DNA from: Vibrio coralliirubri
GTDB taxonomy: Bacteria; Pseudomonadota; Gammaproteobacteria; Enterobacterales; Vibrionaceae
Direction of reading: 5' to 3'
DNA: 64,000 nt
Assembly: GCF_024347375.1 (NCBI RefSeq)
Contig: NZ_AP025470.1
Span: 868,001 to 932,000 of the forward strand
The notes below the pieces were generated by a model. The model worked only from the letters and a program-made list of their open reading frames with translations. It was not told the DNA's origin and ran no database searches. Numbering within the stretch: the stretch's first letter is position 1; each line of letters opens with the position of its first letter. The translations under genes were made by a program, and so were the position numbers. Below are positions 19,888 to 27,834 of the stretch, piece after piece.

Positions 19888-20991
19888 ATGGAAAACAAAA
19901 TTTTCAAACGTACTCTACTAGGTGCATCCGTTGCACTTTTATCGACAGGTGTAATGGCGAAAGAAGTTGGTATCAACTCTGACTTCAACGTTGACGTATA
20001 CGGTGTTGCAGCTATTTCAATGGTTAACTACAACACAACAGACAATAATAATAACAGCAAGGGCTTCGTTGTTGAGAATGAATCTCGCATCGGTTTCCGT
20101 GCTCATAAAGATATGTTTGAAGACGTTACAATCACAATGCAGATTGAATCTGGTTATGTAGATAGCACAGACTGGTCTCACGGTGGCGTTTCAGGCGGTG
20201 TGCTAGGTTTCCGTGATACTTTCGTTGGTGCTTCTGGCTCTTGGGGTAACCTACGTGTGGGTCGTGTTCTTACACCACTATACGAAATCGTCGATTGGCC
20301 ATTCTCTAACCCTGGTCTAGGTTCTGTATTCGATTGGGGCGGCATCAACGGTCACTACGATCGTCAATCTAACCAAGTACGTTACGATTCAGCTAAATTT
20401 GGTGGTTTCTCTTTTGCAGCTTCTGTTGGTCGTGATGATGATAACAATGGTGGCGGCAATGCGACACGCGATGCTAACTTTGCTGGCGCAAGCGCTAAGT
20501 ACAGCTTCGAAAAAATCACTTTGATGGGTGCAGTTGAATCTGGTACTCGCGTGACACCTGCAGTTGATGCTGGATTTGAGTTCAACCCAGAGACAGGTGC
20601 TTCAGACCCTGTAGCTGCAGTTGCAGAAATCAAAGATGACACATTCGCATACATCGTTGGTTTTGAAGCTAGCCTTCCTGCGGGCTTCGGTTTAGCAGCA
20701 GCTTATAAAGGCGAAGAGTTGGATAATAATATCCGTAAAGTGACTCAAGATTCTTACTCAATCATTGGTCAATACTGGAATGGCCCAATCGGTTTCAAAC
20801 TAGGTTACGCTGCCAACCTTGAGTCTGAAACAAACGGTTCTAAAGATGCTAACACAGATAGCAACACTATCTCTGGTCAGTTAATGGCTGTTCACAACGG
20901 TTTCGTACCTTACCTACGTGTAGCGGGTCGTACTGTTGGTGACGCTGATACAGATATCGTAACTCGCGTTGGTCTTGAGTACGGTTTCTAA
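19888..20991 (+). CDS. Outer membrane general porin (OmpU/OmpC-type)
   Basis: A 367-aa outer-membrane porin with a cleavable signal peptide (about residues 1-24, ending GVMA before KEVG). The mature protein shows the 16-strand porin pattern: early DVYGVAAISM, the NESRIGFRA segment after an Asn-rich loop, the GSWGNLRVGR constriction-loop region, and a C-terminal strand ending in Phe (VTRVGLEYGF), the signal for BAM assembly. Codon usage is well optimised, suggesting high expression. The position after ligA matches a porin gene in V. cholerae. It is related to, but not clearly, OmpU. Confidence 0.9.
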   Translation: MENKIFKRTLLGASVALLSTGVMAKEVGINSDFNVDVYGVAAISMVNYNTTDNNNNSKGFVVENESRIGFRAHKDMFEDVTITMQIESGYVDSTDWSHGGVSGGVLGFRDTFVGASGSWGNLRVGRVLTPLYEIVDWPFSNPGLGSVFDWGGINGHYDRQSNQVRYDSAKFGGFSFAASVGRDDDNNGGGNATRDANFAGASAKYSFEKITLMGAVESGTRVTPAVDAGFEFNPETGASDPVAAVAEIKDDTFAYIVGFEASLPAGFGLAAAYKGEELDNNIRKVTQDSYSIIGQYWNGPIGFKLGYAANLESETNGSKDANTDSNTISGQLMAVHNGFVPYLRVAGRTVGDADTDIVTRVGLEYGF

Positions 20992-21026
20992 GCTAGAATT
21001 ATCAGCTTAAACAGTTAGATAAAATC

Positions 21027-21058
21027 AAAACGCTGGTAAATTTTTTTGCCAGCGTTTT
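21027..21058 (+). terminator. Terminator of the porin gene
   Basis: AAAACGCTGG and CCAGCGTTTTT arms around an A/T-rich loop. It ends 30 bp before the start of the lipoprotein gene. Confidence 0.9.
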
Positions 21059-21087
21059 TCCATAGTGAACATAAGGAATTAGTCATA

Positions 21088-21891
21088 ATGAATAAAGTTA
21101 GTGTAGTTGTATTATCATTATTTTTGGGAGCTTGTAGTTCACTCGATTCAAAAAGTAATTTTGTAGACTCAGTGGCGGATGTGCAGCCTAAAGGTGGTTA
21201 CATTCAAGTTACTGGACAATCTTATGTAGCGGAAAACAAAGCGAATGTCGGGGCTGACATCCTGAAATCGTCACTTTATTTTACATATAATAAAGAAGTA
21301 ACACAGAACTCAGCTCCAGAATCTTCAATCACTATGGATGTGAGTTACTTCCAGAGCTATAAAGAGTACGAAACCGTTAGCTTTTTTGGTAAGACATTAG
21401 AGCTAGAAGAGAGACAAGTTCCAAGAGAAAGTTGCAGCGAACATTGTACAAAGACTCAATATATTAAATTCCCATTAAGCGACGCTGATATACAGCAAGC
21501 AAGAGAAAAGAACTTAGAGTTTACGCTTGATGGGCAAAACTCAGTCATGAGTACAACTTTCATTGTGCCGAAAGCGTATATCGACACAATTTATAATGGT
21601 GCAAATAATCATACGGCTATCGCTGTTGCTCCGGTTGCGGTACCTGTTGCGGCTGTAGTTGCTGAAGAACCAAAAGCGTCTCAAGCTCAAGAGATGGTTA
21701 ATTACTGGTATGGACAAGCGACAAAAGAAGAGCAATCTGCTGTGACGGATTGGGCATTCCAAAACCGTAAGAACGCGACGCCAGCATCACTAGAAGGCTC
21801 AAAAGAGATCGAAATGGTTTCATATTGGTTTAATAAGCTAGACAGTGAAGAAAAATCTCAAACTATGATTTGGCTGTTAGAGCAAGAGTAG
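21088..21891 (+). CDS. Uncharacterised lipoprotein with C-terminal tandem repeat
   Basis: A 267-aa protein that I do not recognise. It has a lipoprotein signal (lipobox LGAC, Cys16), then a probable beta-rich domain (about 40-180) with a close cysteine pair in ESCSEHCTKTQ, then an Ala/Val/Pro-rich hinge (VAVAPVAVPVAAVVAEE), and finally two copies of a 24-residue motif at about 202-225 and 242-265. The motif has the pattern E-M-V-x-Y-W, then E-E-x-S, then W. The start at 21088 is preferred over an upstream in-frame start that lies inside the porin terminator; AAGGAATT precedes it. It is flanked by terminators on both sides. Confidence 0.75.
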   Translation: MNKVSVVVLSLFLGACSSLDSKSNFVDSVADVQPKGGYIQVTGQSYVAENKANVGADILKSSLYFTYNKEVTQNSAPESSITMDVSYFQSYKEYETVSFFGKTLELEERQVPRESCSEHCTKTQYIKFPLSDADIQQAREKNLEFTLDGQNSVMSTTFIVPKAYIDTIYNGANNHTAIAVAPVAVPVAAVVAEEPKASQAQEMVNYWYGQATKEEQSAVTDWAFQNRKNATPASLEGSKEIEMVSYWFNKLDSEEKSQTMIWLLEQE

Positions 21892-21923
21892 GCTTCTAAC
21901 GTAAGTCTCTAGCTATGTTTTTC

Positions 21924-21960
21924 AACCGCAGTATTGTATAACAACAGTACTGCGGTTTTT
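21924..21960 (+). terminator. Terminator after the lipoprotein gene
   Basis: AACCGCAGTATTG pairs with CAGTACTGCGGTT, with one G-U wobble, followed by a T run. It lies just upstream of cueR. Confidence 0.9.
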
Positions 21961-21984
21961 CATTTTAGGCTTACAGGTAAGATT

Positions 21985-22377
21985 GTGAATATTGGTGAAG
22001 TAGCGAAACGTGTTGGTACAACAGCGAAATCCATTCGTTTTTACGAAAGTAAAGGCATGATGAGTCCACCGCACCGATCAGAAAATGGTTACAGGCAATA
22101 TGGCGAGATTCATATCGAACAGTTAGAGTTCGTATTGAGAGCTAAAATGGTTGGTTTCACTCTCGAAGAGTGTAAGTCACTTGTCGAGTTGGCAATTAAT
22201 CCAAACAGAGAAAGCTACGAAGTAAAGAAGAAGGCCACTCAGAAGTTAGATGAAATAGAGTTGAAGCTTGCGGAGTTAAACAAGATGAAGGTGCAGCTAC
22301 AATCTTGGGTACATGACTGCCCTGGAGATACTTCAACGGAATGTCCTATCTTGAATAATCTCTCTGGCCGCAGTTAG
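21985..22377 (+). CDS. cueR: Copper-responsive MerR-family regulator CueR
   Basis: A 130-aa MerR-family activator. The N-terminal winged helix (VNIGEVAKRVGTTAKSIRFYE) is followed by a dimerisation helix (about 80-108). The metal-binding loop has Cys112 and Cys120 in CPGDTSTEC, the exact positions and C-x7-C spacing of E. coli CueR, so monovalent copper (Cu+, Ag+) sensing is expected. The GTG at 21985 follows AGGTAAG; an upstream in-frame start at 21934 lies in the terminator. No copper efflux gene is adjacent, so its targets (copA or cueO type) must be elsewhere. cueR also precedes nfeD-qmcA-cnoX-ybbO in E. coli. Confidence 0.9.
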   Translation: MNIGEVAKRVGTTAKSIRFYESKGMMSPPHRSENGYRQYGEIHIEQLEFVLRAKMVGFTLEECKSLVELAINPNRESYEVKKKATQKLDEIELKLAELNKMKVQLQSWVHDCPGDTSTECPILNNLSGRS

Positions 22378-22441
22378 GTTATTCCAGTTCTAAATAATCG
22401 TCAGGCAGCAATTTCATTACTAGCCTGACTTTAATCACCTA

Positions 22442-22621
22442 TCACAGCACCTTTCCGCCGTAATGTTTACAGATCAACAGTGGTACATGAGTGACTGCGT
22501 TACCATCTGAACACTTAACGATAGGCCCCATGTTTCCGTTACCAGGAGACTGACTGCTCGCGAGAGCGCTTCCGAATGATAAGCTGAAAATTGCGGTTAG
22601 AATTATCAAAAAATGTCTCAT
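22442..22621 (-). CDS. Small secreted protein of unknown function
   Basis: A 59-aa protein with a clear Sec signal peptide (MRHFLIILTAIFSLSFGSALA, cut before SSQS), leaving a mature part of about 38 residues with two cysteines (KCSDGN and LICKHYGG) that could form a single disulfide in the periplasm. The start at 22621 is preceded by TGGAG. A longer frame from 22672 would disrupt the signal peptide. It converges on cueR. I do not recognise a family. Confidence 0.65.
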   Translation of the reverse strand: MRHFLIILTAIFSLSFGSALASSQSPGNGNMGPIVKCSDGNAVTHVPLLICKHYGGKVL

Positions 22622-22940
22622 AAAAACTCCATTAGGTTTATCTCTGATTGAGATAAATGAAAGTATGGACAAGGAAAGGAAAATTTCAAAAATTGGACGG
22701 ACTTAACATTTTTAATAATTATAATTAAGCGAGAGTCAGGCTAATTATTCATATATATCTTGAGTAAGAAATCTGGCTTTCTTATACCTTTTTAGCTCAA
22801 TCAAACTTTTTAGCTTTACGAAATAAGAACTTATTTTTTTTTCAATTCAATCTATCGCAATGATAATTCGAATATTATTAAGATTCAAAAATATAAAAAG
22901 CCTGCATTTATTGAAAATGCAGGCTTCATATAGCTCTTGT
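22622..22940. other. AT-rich gap between the small secreted gene and nfeD
   Basis: It contains the promoter region of the small leftward gene and the terminator of the nfeD operon at its right end. The rest is strongly AT-rich, with no ORF or RNA gene seen. Confidence 0.5.
22894..22926 (-). terminator. Terminator of the qmcA-nfeD operon
   Basis: AAGCCTGCATTT and AAATGCAGGCTT arms with a 5-nt loop, followed on the minus strand by a T run, 15 bp beyond the nfeD stop. Confidence 0.9.
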
Positions 22941-23390
22941 TTATAAAGGTTCTATTATTAGAACGATTCCGTCTAAAGCGACAATCTTAATTTCGGTGCC
23001 AGATGGAATATCTTGACTAGCCTTTGCTGACCAAGAAGAGTCACCGAACTTAATTCGACAGCTACCTTTCTTTACGTCTTCACTTAGAATAACGGTTTGA
23101 CCTACCAGTTGTTTTTCTCTTTGGTTTAGCTCTCGCACTGCATCTGACTGCTTGTCATTAGACAGTTGTCTTCTCCACCACAACCAAGTGGTAATAAGAG
23201 AAAAGCTAGCGAAGGACAGCCATTGCATCTGCCAACCGATTGGTAATGCGCCTAATAGGGCACCGACCAACATGGCAGATATGCCTATCCATAAAAAGTA
23301 ACCAGCGGTTCCAATTAGCTCAAGCGCTAACAATGCTAGACCAAACGCTAACCAATGCCAGTGGTTTACTTGTTCTAGTAATTCGACCAT
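22941..23390 (-). CDS. NfeD-family membrane protein (YbbJ-like)
   Basis: A 149-aa NfeD-like protein with N-terminal hydrophobic segments (about residues 12-70, LAFGLALLALELIGTAGYFLW and following) and a C-terminal OB-fold domain (about 90-149, GQTVILSEDVKKGSCRIKFGDSSWSA). NfeD proteins partner SPFH/stomatin proteins and are thought to shape membrane microdomains. It starts 3 bp after the qmcA stop, a classical two-gene operon (ybbJ-qmcA in E. coli). Confidence 0.9.
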   Translation of the reverse strand: MVELLEQVNHWHWLAFGLALLALELIGTAGYFLWIGISAMLVGALLGALPIGWQMQWLSFASFSLITTWLWWRRQLSNDKQSDAVRELNQREKQLVGQTVILSEDVKKGSCRIKFGDSSWSAKASQDIPSGTEIKIVALDGIVLIIEPL

Positions 23391-23393
23391 ATG

Positions 23394-24323
23394 TTAGTCC
23401 TTACTACCTTTGTCATTCTTATGTGCAAACATCTCCGCGATACCCGCGACAGAACCCATAAGGCCAGTTGCTTCGAGTGGTAGCATGATGATCTTGCCGT
23501 TTTCAGCTTGGCCTATAGATTTCAATGCGTCGGTGTAACCTTGTGCAATAAAGTAATTGACCGCTTGCATGTCACCTTGAGCAATCGCCGTTGATACCAT
23601 TTCTGTCGCTTTAGCTTCTGCTTCTGCGGCACGCTCACGGGCTTCTGCTTGCAATATTGCGGCTTGCTTCTCACCTTCTGCTTTCAGGATCTCTGATTGT
23701 TTGTGGCCTTCTGCTTTCAAGATCTCAGCTTGTCGTACACCTTCTGCCTCTAGGATATCAGCGCGTTTATTACGCTCGGCTTTCATCTGGGCATTCATCG
23801 CAGCAGTAAGGTCTGCTGGTGGCTGTACGTCTTTAATTTCGATACGGGTGACTTTTACGCCCCAAGGGTTTGTCGCTTCATCAACGATATTCAGTAGCTT
23901 GGTATTGATCATGTCACGCTGGCTAAGCATCTCATCCAGCTCCATCGAGCCAAGTACAGTACGGATATTGGTGAGGGTTAAGTTACGGATCGCATGTTCA
24001 AGGTCATTAACTTCATAAGCTGCTTTAGGCGCGTCGATAACTTGAACAAAACACACCGCATCGATAACTACATTGGCGTTGTCTTTAGAGATGACCTCTT
24101 GTGCTGGGATGTCGAGAACACGCTCCATCATGCTGATGCGCTGTCCAACTTTATCAATAAATGGAATGATTAAGTTAAGACCCGGTTTAAGGGTGTGTGT
24201 GTATCGCCCGAAGCGTTCAACGGTCCAGTTGTTGCCTTGTGGAACGGTTTTTACGCCAGCGAAGATAAATAACAGTGCGACGGCAGTAAAGGCGCCGATA
24301 GTAATCAAGGTATCAATAGGCAT
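23394..24323 (-). CDS. qmcA: SPFH/stomatin-family protein QmcA
   Basis: A 309-aa protein with one N-terminal membrane helix (about 5-22), then an SPFH/band-7 domain ([26 protein letters not shown] to about 185) and a long Ala/Glu-rich coiled-coil region with repeated ILKAEG(H/E)KQ motifs (about 195-240). These proteins oligomerise into large membrane cages; QmcA is reported with FtsH/HflKC-type complexes in E. coli. AAAGGA precedes the ATG. It is cotranscribed with nfeD and lies downstream of cnoX. Confidence 0.94.
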   Translation of the reverse strand: MPIDTLITIGAFTAVALLFIFAGVKTVPQGNNWTVERFGRYTHTLKPGLNLIIPFIDKVGQRISMMERVLDIPAQEVISKDNANVVIDAVCFVQVIDAPKAAYEVNDLEHAIRNLTLTNIRTVLGSMELDEMLSQRDMINTKLLNIVDEATNPWGVKVTRIEIKDVQPPADLTAAMNAQMKAERNKRADILEAEGVRQAEILKAEGHKQSEILKAEGEKQAAILQAEARERAAEAEAKATEMVSTAIAQGDMQAVNYFIAQGYTDALKSIGQAENGKIIMLPLEATGLMGSVAGIAEMFAHKNDKGSKD

Positions 24324-24408
24324 ACAAAATCCTTTGCAAGTTTAAGTTTTTGATAGTTCAGTATTGATACTGGCTCATATTTAAATTCTGAGCAAATTTA
24401 TAAACGAG

Positions 24409-24447
24409 AAATGGGCCATAAAATATTGATTTTATGGCCCATTTTAC
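24409..24447 (-). terminator. Terminator-like hairpin after cnoX
   Basis: AAATGGGCCATAAAAT pairs with ATTTTATGGCCCATTT, a 15-bp or longer stem, between cnoX and qmcA. The hairpin separates cnoX from the qmcA-nfeD operon. Confidence 0.8.
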
Positions 24448-24520
24448 ATTCTGTTATTCGATAAACTAATTGATTGAATGGTCAATTTTCGATGTTTAAT
24501 CTACCGCTTTTTAGGTTTAA

Positions 24521-25375
24521 CTAGTAAAGCAGAGAGTACAGTTGTCGACGGTACTTACTGGCAACTGGGTTACCTTGTCCAAGCGCACTCAAAATGTCCA
24601 TGAACTCTTTCTTCATGTCACCATCGAGAGCATTAAGATCTTTGGCTAGGAAAGACCATAATAGATCCATAGCTTCTTCACTGCGGTTCACTTGGTGATA
24701 TTGCAATGCTAATTCAGATGCTGTTTTAGCGTCGCTCGGATTTTGCTGAAGAGCGGCTTCTAATGCTTGTATTTCAGGGCTGTCTGCTGCTTGTTTATGA
24801 AGTTCAAGCTTTGCAACTAAGCCTTTGTAGTAGTTGTCTTGGTACTCAAGAGGGATAGTTGCTAGCTGAGTTTCAGCAAGGTCAAATTGTTGCGTTTCTA
24901 ACAAACACTCTGCGATCGCCAGTTTTACTTCACCTTTATTCGTCAGCTCTGCTGGTAGTTGCTGCATTGCTGCTAGTGCCTGTGTGTGCTCGCCAGCTTG
25001 CATTTGCTCAAGCGCTTGGCGTAAAGCAAGTTCATCTTGGCTAGGAAGGTGCTTGCTTAGCATATCGACGATAGCTTCTATGCTTTGAGGGCCACCGAGC
25101 CCATCGACTGGCTGACCGTTAACAAACAGTGCAATAGTAGGCAGTGCTTGAACACCAAACTGGCTAGCAATAGCTTGCTCTTGTTCGCAATTGAGCAGGG
25201 CTAAGGTGAAGGCACCGTTGTATTGCTGAGTTAAAGTTTGAAGTTCAGGAATGACTTGGGCGCTCTCTTGGCTCATTGGTGCCCAAAAATGGATGAGTAC
25301 AGGGGTCTGCATCGAACCTTCTAATACTTGACGAAAGTTCTGCTCATTAAGTTCAACAATATGCGGAGATTGCAT
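24521..25375 (-). CDS. cnoX: Thioredoxin-fold co-chaperone CnoX (YbbN)
   Basis: A 284-aa protein with an N-terminal thioredoxin domain (about 1-110) and C-terminal TPR-type helices (about 115-284, ALEQMQAGEHTQALAAM, ASELALQYHQVNRSEEAMDLL). CnoX holds unfolding proteins during oxidative stress and hands them to GroEL/DnaK. The active-site CxxC is absent: the segment reads FWAPMSQES, with Ser at both Cys positions. E. coli CnoX has SxxC here, so this copy also cannot be a disulfide reductase at this site. Its neighbours qmcA and ybbO match E. coli. Confidence 0.93.
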   Translation of the reverse strand: MQSPHIVELNEQNFRQVLEGSMQTPVLIHFWAPMSQESAQVIPELQTLTQQYNGAFTLALLNCEQEQAIASQFGVQALPTIALFVNGQPVDGLGGPQSIEAIVDMLSKHLPSQDELALRQALEQMQAGEHTQALAAMQQLPAELTNKGEVKLAIAECLLETQQFDLAETQLATIPLEYQDNYYKGLVAKLELHKQAADSPEIQALEAALQQNPSDAKTASELALQYHQVNRSEEAMDLLWSFLAKDLNALDGDMKKEFMDILSALGQGNPVASKYRRQLYSLLY

Positions 25376-25479
25376 TTACGTTCCTTGAGGTTTGTTTTGT
25401 GGATACGTTGCAAATATGGGGGGATTAGTCGGTAACTTCAAGATCTAACTCGGTTATCTCTGATAAAAAGAACCAAAAA

Positions 25480-25541
25480 TAGAAAAACGCTATGCTTCGA
25501 TGCTGATAGAATTGTTATCTCAACATGGAAGGCATAGCGTT
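25480..25541 (-). terminator. Hairpin terminator of the 21-codon ORF
   Basis: On the minus strand AACGCTATGC and GCATAGCGTT form perfect 10-bp arms (36-nt loop) followed by TTTTTCTATTTTT. It lies about 40 bp beyond the stop codon of the small ORF at 25579-25644. Confidence 0.65.
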
Positions 25542-25578
25542 ATCATCGAGGTAGTCAGTGAGGCGTTGCGTGAGATAC

Positions 25579-25644
25579 TCAAAACAGAATAAACAACGTA
25601 ATAGCCAGACCCACACCTACCCAATTAAGGCGGTTTAAAGTCAT
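25579..25644 (-). CDS. Candidate 21-aa single-helix membrane peptide
   Basis: An ORF too short for usual gene calling: ATG to TGA, predicted peptide MTLNRLNWVGVGLAITLFILF in two parts (a polar start, then one hydrophobic helix at about residues 8-21). TGGAAA lies 6 bp before the ATG, a weak ribosome-binding site. Its own hairpin with a T-rich tail lies about 40 bp downstream, and an inverted repeat lies upstream, so it has the layout of a complete small transcription unit. Size and hydrophobicity fit bacterial small membrane proteins, but I recognise no family and there is no direct proof of translation. Confidence 0.45.
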   Translation of the reverse strand: MTLNRLNWVGVGLAITLFILF

Positions 25645-25662
25645 GAGATTTCCAGAGTAGAA

Positions 25663-25686
25663 CCATCAATTGGGAGTAATTGATGG
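25663..25686. promoter_or_regulatory. Inverted repeat upstream of the 21-codon ORF
   Basis: CCATCAATT and AATTGATGG, perfect 9-bp arms 6 nt apart, end 18 bp upstream of the small ORF. It could be an operator or a leader hairpin. Confidence 0.45.
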
Positions 25687-25771
25687 GATAGGATAATCAT
25701 GACATCTTATTGTTACGGAAAAATTACATCGTTACATTAAAGTTTGCGACTCTGCATTCAAAGTTAGTAAT

Positions 25772-26587
25772 TTATGCAGCTTTTCTCAAAATAGGGTCTA
25801 GCAAGCGACTCGGTAGGATCCTTTTCAATACCGCGAACACTTTAGTCGGGGTTGTAACTCGGTATCTTAGCTTGGGCTTGTCGGCGGTGAGAGCATGGAA
25901 TACCGGCTCAATACAACTTTCTGGAGGTAGAACAAAAGCATTATTCGATGATTCTTTTGCGAGTCGATCTTTTTGTTGTTGGTAAGCGCTGCCAGAAATG
26001 TTGATCCATTTATTGAACGCTTTCAGGGCATTAGTTCTAAATTGAGTCTCAATTGGCCCTGGTTGCAGTAATGAGATCTGTATACCGCTGCCATGCAGTT
26101 CTAATCGTAAGGTATCCGTCCAACCCTCAATCGCGAATTTAGAAGCATTATAAGCACCACGATACTTCATGGCTGCAAAACCTAATACGGAACTGTTTTG
26201 TACGATTCGACCTTCGCCACGCTCGCGCATGTGCGGAAGGATCTGACAGACGAGATGATGCCAACCAAAGAAGTTAGTTTCGAATTGTTCTCTGAGTCCT
26301 TGGGTTGGTAAGTCTTCTAGCGCACCTGCTTGACCGTAAGCACCGTTATTGAATAATCCATACAATCCATTAGGTGCGAGATCAATAGCAAGCTTGGCGC
26401 CATGCTCAATACTTTCTTGGTTGGAAAGGTCTAATTGAATACAGGTGAGGCCTTCATCTTGAAGGCGTTGAACATCTTGTGGATCACGACAAGATGCAAT
26501 GACATGAAAACCACGCTTTTGAAGTGCATGAGCACATGTATAGCCAATACCTGTTGAGCAACCGGTAATAAGAATCGACTTGTTCAC
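25772..26587 (-). CDS. ybbO: Short-chain dehydrogenase/reductase, YbbO-like
   Basis: A 271-aa NAD(P)-dependent SDR. The cofactor motif is TGCSTGIG near the N-terminus, the NNGAYG motif (NNAG equivalent) follows, and the catalytic Ser and YxxxK are in SSVLGFAAMKYRGAYNASK. The GPIETQF motif after the active site and the C-terminal ILPSRLLDPIL tail match E. coli YbbO, an aldehyde/retinal-type reductase. It lies upstream of cnoX on the same strand, as part of the cueR-ybbJ-qmcA-cnoX-ybbO neighbourhood. A Gly replaces the Ala of the usual NNAG motif. Confidence 0.9.
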   Translation of the reverse strand: MNKSILITGCSTGIGYTCAHALQKRGFHVIASCRDPQDVQRLQDEGLTCIQLDLSNQESIEHGAKLAIDLAPNGLYGLFNNGAYGQAGALEDLPTQGLREQFETNFFGWHHLVCQILPHMRERGEGRIVQNSSVLGFAAMKYRGAYNASKFAIEGWTDTLRLELHGSGIQISLLQPGPIETQFRTNALKAFNKWINISGSAYQQQKDRLAKESSNNAFVLPPESCIEPVFHALTADKPKLRYRVTTPTKVFAVLKRILPSRLLDPILRKAA

Positions 26588-26630
26588 ACTTAATCCTTTA
26601 TTAGAGTCTCTATCGCTCTAGGGTAAAGAA

Positions 26631-27545
26631 TTAGTCTTGATGTTGTAACAAGTTTTTTAGTGCTGGCTCGATTCTTGAGTAACTAAAGATGAACCCCATC
26701 TCAGTGAGTTTCTTCGGCTTGGAGCGAATGCTGTCAAATAGCAAGCAAGATGATTCCCCCATTAGAATCGACATTGCCCATTTTGGCGTGAATAAGAAAT
26801 GCGGTCTGCCTAATTGTTTCGCTAACGTGCTGCTGAACAGTTTGTTGGTCACAGGGTGAGGGGCACACATATTGAATTCCCCTTGAGCGTGAGGGATAGA
26901 CAATAAGTGGTTGATGGCTCTCACCATATCGAGAATGTGAATCCATGGCATGTACTGCTCACCTGAACCTAGTGGGCCACCGACGCCGAGTTTATAGGGC
27001 AATAACATCTTCTTGAGTGCGCCGCCATTCTCACCGAGTACAACCCCTGTTCGCAGTAGTATCACGCGTGTGCTTTCTGATTGTGCTCGCTTGGCTATCT
27101 CTTCCCAGTGGGCACAGACTTTATGAGGAAAGCTTTCATCTTCTACTTGCAGTGACTCGTCAAAGGGATGCTGCTGTTGATCGCCATAGTAACCCACGGC
27201 TGAACCGCTAATAAAAGCGTGTGGCGGGTTGCTACTGGCATGAATTAATTCGACCAGCTTTTCAGTGATGTGCCAGCGGCTGTTACAGATCCTCTCTTTT
27301 TGCTCTGTACTCCAACGCTTATCGGCAATCGGTTCACCCGCGAGGTTGACCACCACATCAAATTCATTGAGATCACTGAGCTCATCAAGGGATTGAATGT
27401 AATGAAGGTTGTTCTGGTTGAGGTGATTTAGGTTTTGCTTCGCATTTTCAGGACTCCGCGTCAGCAATGTCACGTCGTCAGTGTTCCAACTCTTGACCAA
27501 TTCAGAGCCAATAAATCCAGTACCACCCGTTAACAATATCTTCAT
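26631..27545 (-). CDS. yfcH: TIGR01777-type NAD-dependent epimerase/dehydratase YfcH
   Basis: A 304-aa extended SDR-like protein. The nucleotide-binding motif is LLTGGTGFIGSEL; VNLAGEPIADKRW and EQKERICNSRW are nearly identical to E. coli YfcH. SGSAVGYYGD gives the YYG variant of the active site, and the C-terminal DUF1731 region contains FLFTPKWAMSILMGESS. The substrate is unknown. The start at 27545 is chosen because GGGAG precedes it; an in-frame start at 27578 adds 11 residues without a visible ribosome-binding site. It is divergent from the DUF1538 operon. Confidence 0.92.
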   Translation of the reverse strand: MKILLTGGTGFIGSELVKSWNTDDVTLLTRSPENAKQNLNHLNQNNLHYIQSLDELSDLNEFDVVVNLAGEPIADKRWSTEQKERICNSRWHITEKLVELIHASSNPPHAFISGSAVGYYGDQQQHPFDESLQVEDESFPHKVCAHWEEIAKRAQSESTRVILLRTGVVLGENGGALKKMLLPYKLGVGGPLGSGEQYMPWIHILDMVRAINHLLSIPHAQGEFNMCAPHPVTNKLFSSTLAKQLGRPHFLFTPKWAMSILMGESSCLLFDSIRSKPKKLTEMGFIFSYSRIEPALKNLLQHQD

Positions 27546-27834
27546 ACCAATCTCCCTATTAAACATAATTATAGACATGGCTTGTTTTTAGTCGCCAATC
27601 AATACGAAAAAATCACTATAACGATCATAAGGTTTCAATCGTGTGATGCCCAAATTACGCCTTTTTCAATTTACAAAGGAATGAAATTAAATTCATCAAG
27701 TCAGGATGTGTATCGTTATCACACTTATGCACTTTACTCGGATATGTTACCAACTGCGTAATATTTGTCACATAAGCAATGATAAGGATTTGCCATGATT
27801 ATTATTAATTCATAACCAGCGACAAGGAATTGCG

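Larger units (their letters stand above)
25376..25771. other. 396-bp gap between cnoX and ybbO
   Basis: It contains a candidate 21-codon leftward ORF (25579-25644), its terminator-like hairpin (25480-25541) and a small inverted repeat upstream of it (25663-25686). All are listed separately. Confidence 0.6.

Noticed and set aside
19686..19982. 98-codon frame leading into the porin gene
   Set aside because: Overlaps the porin start out of frame, with no ribosome-binding site and no coherent domain; more likely leader sequence.
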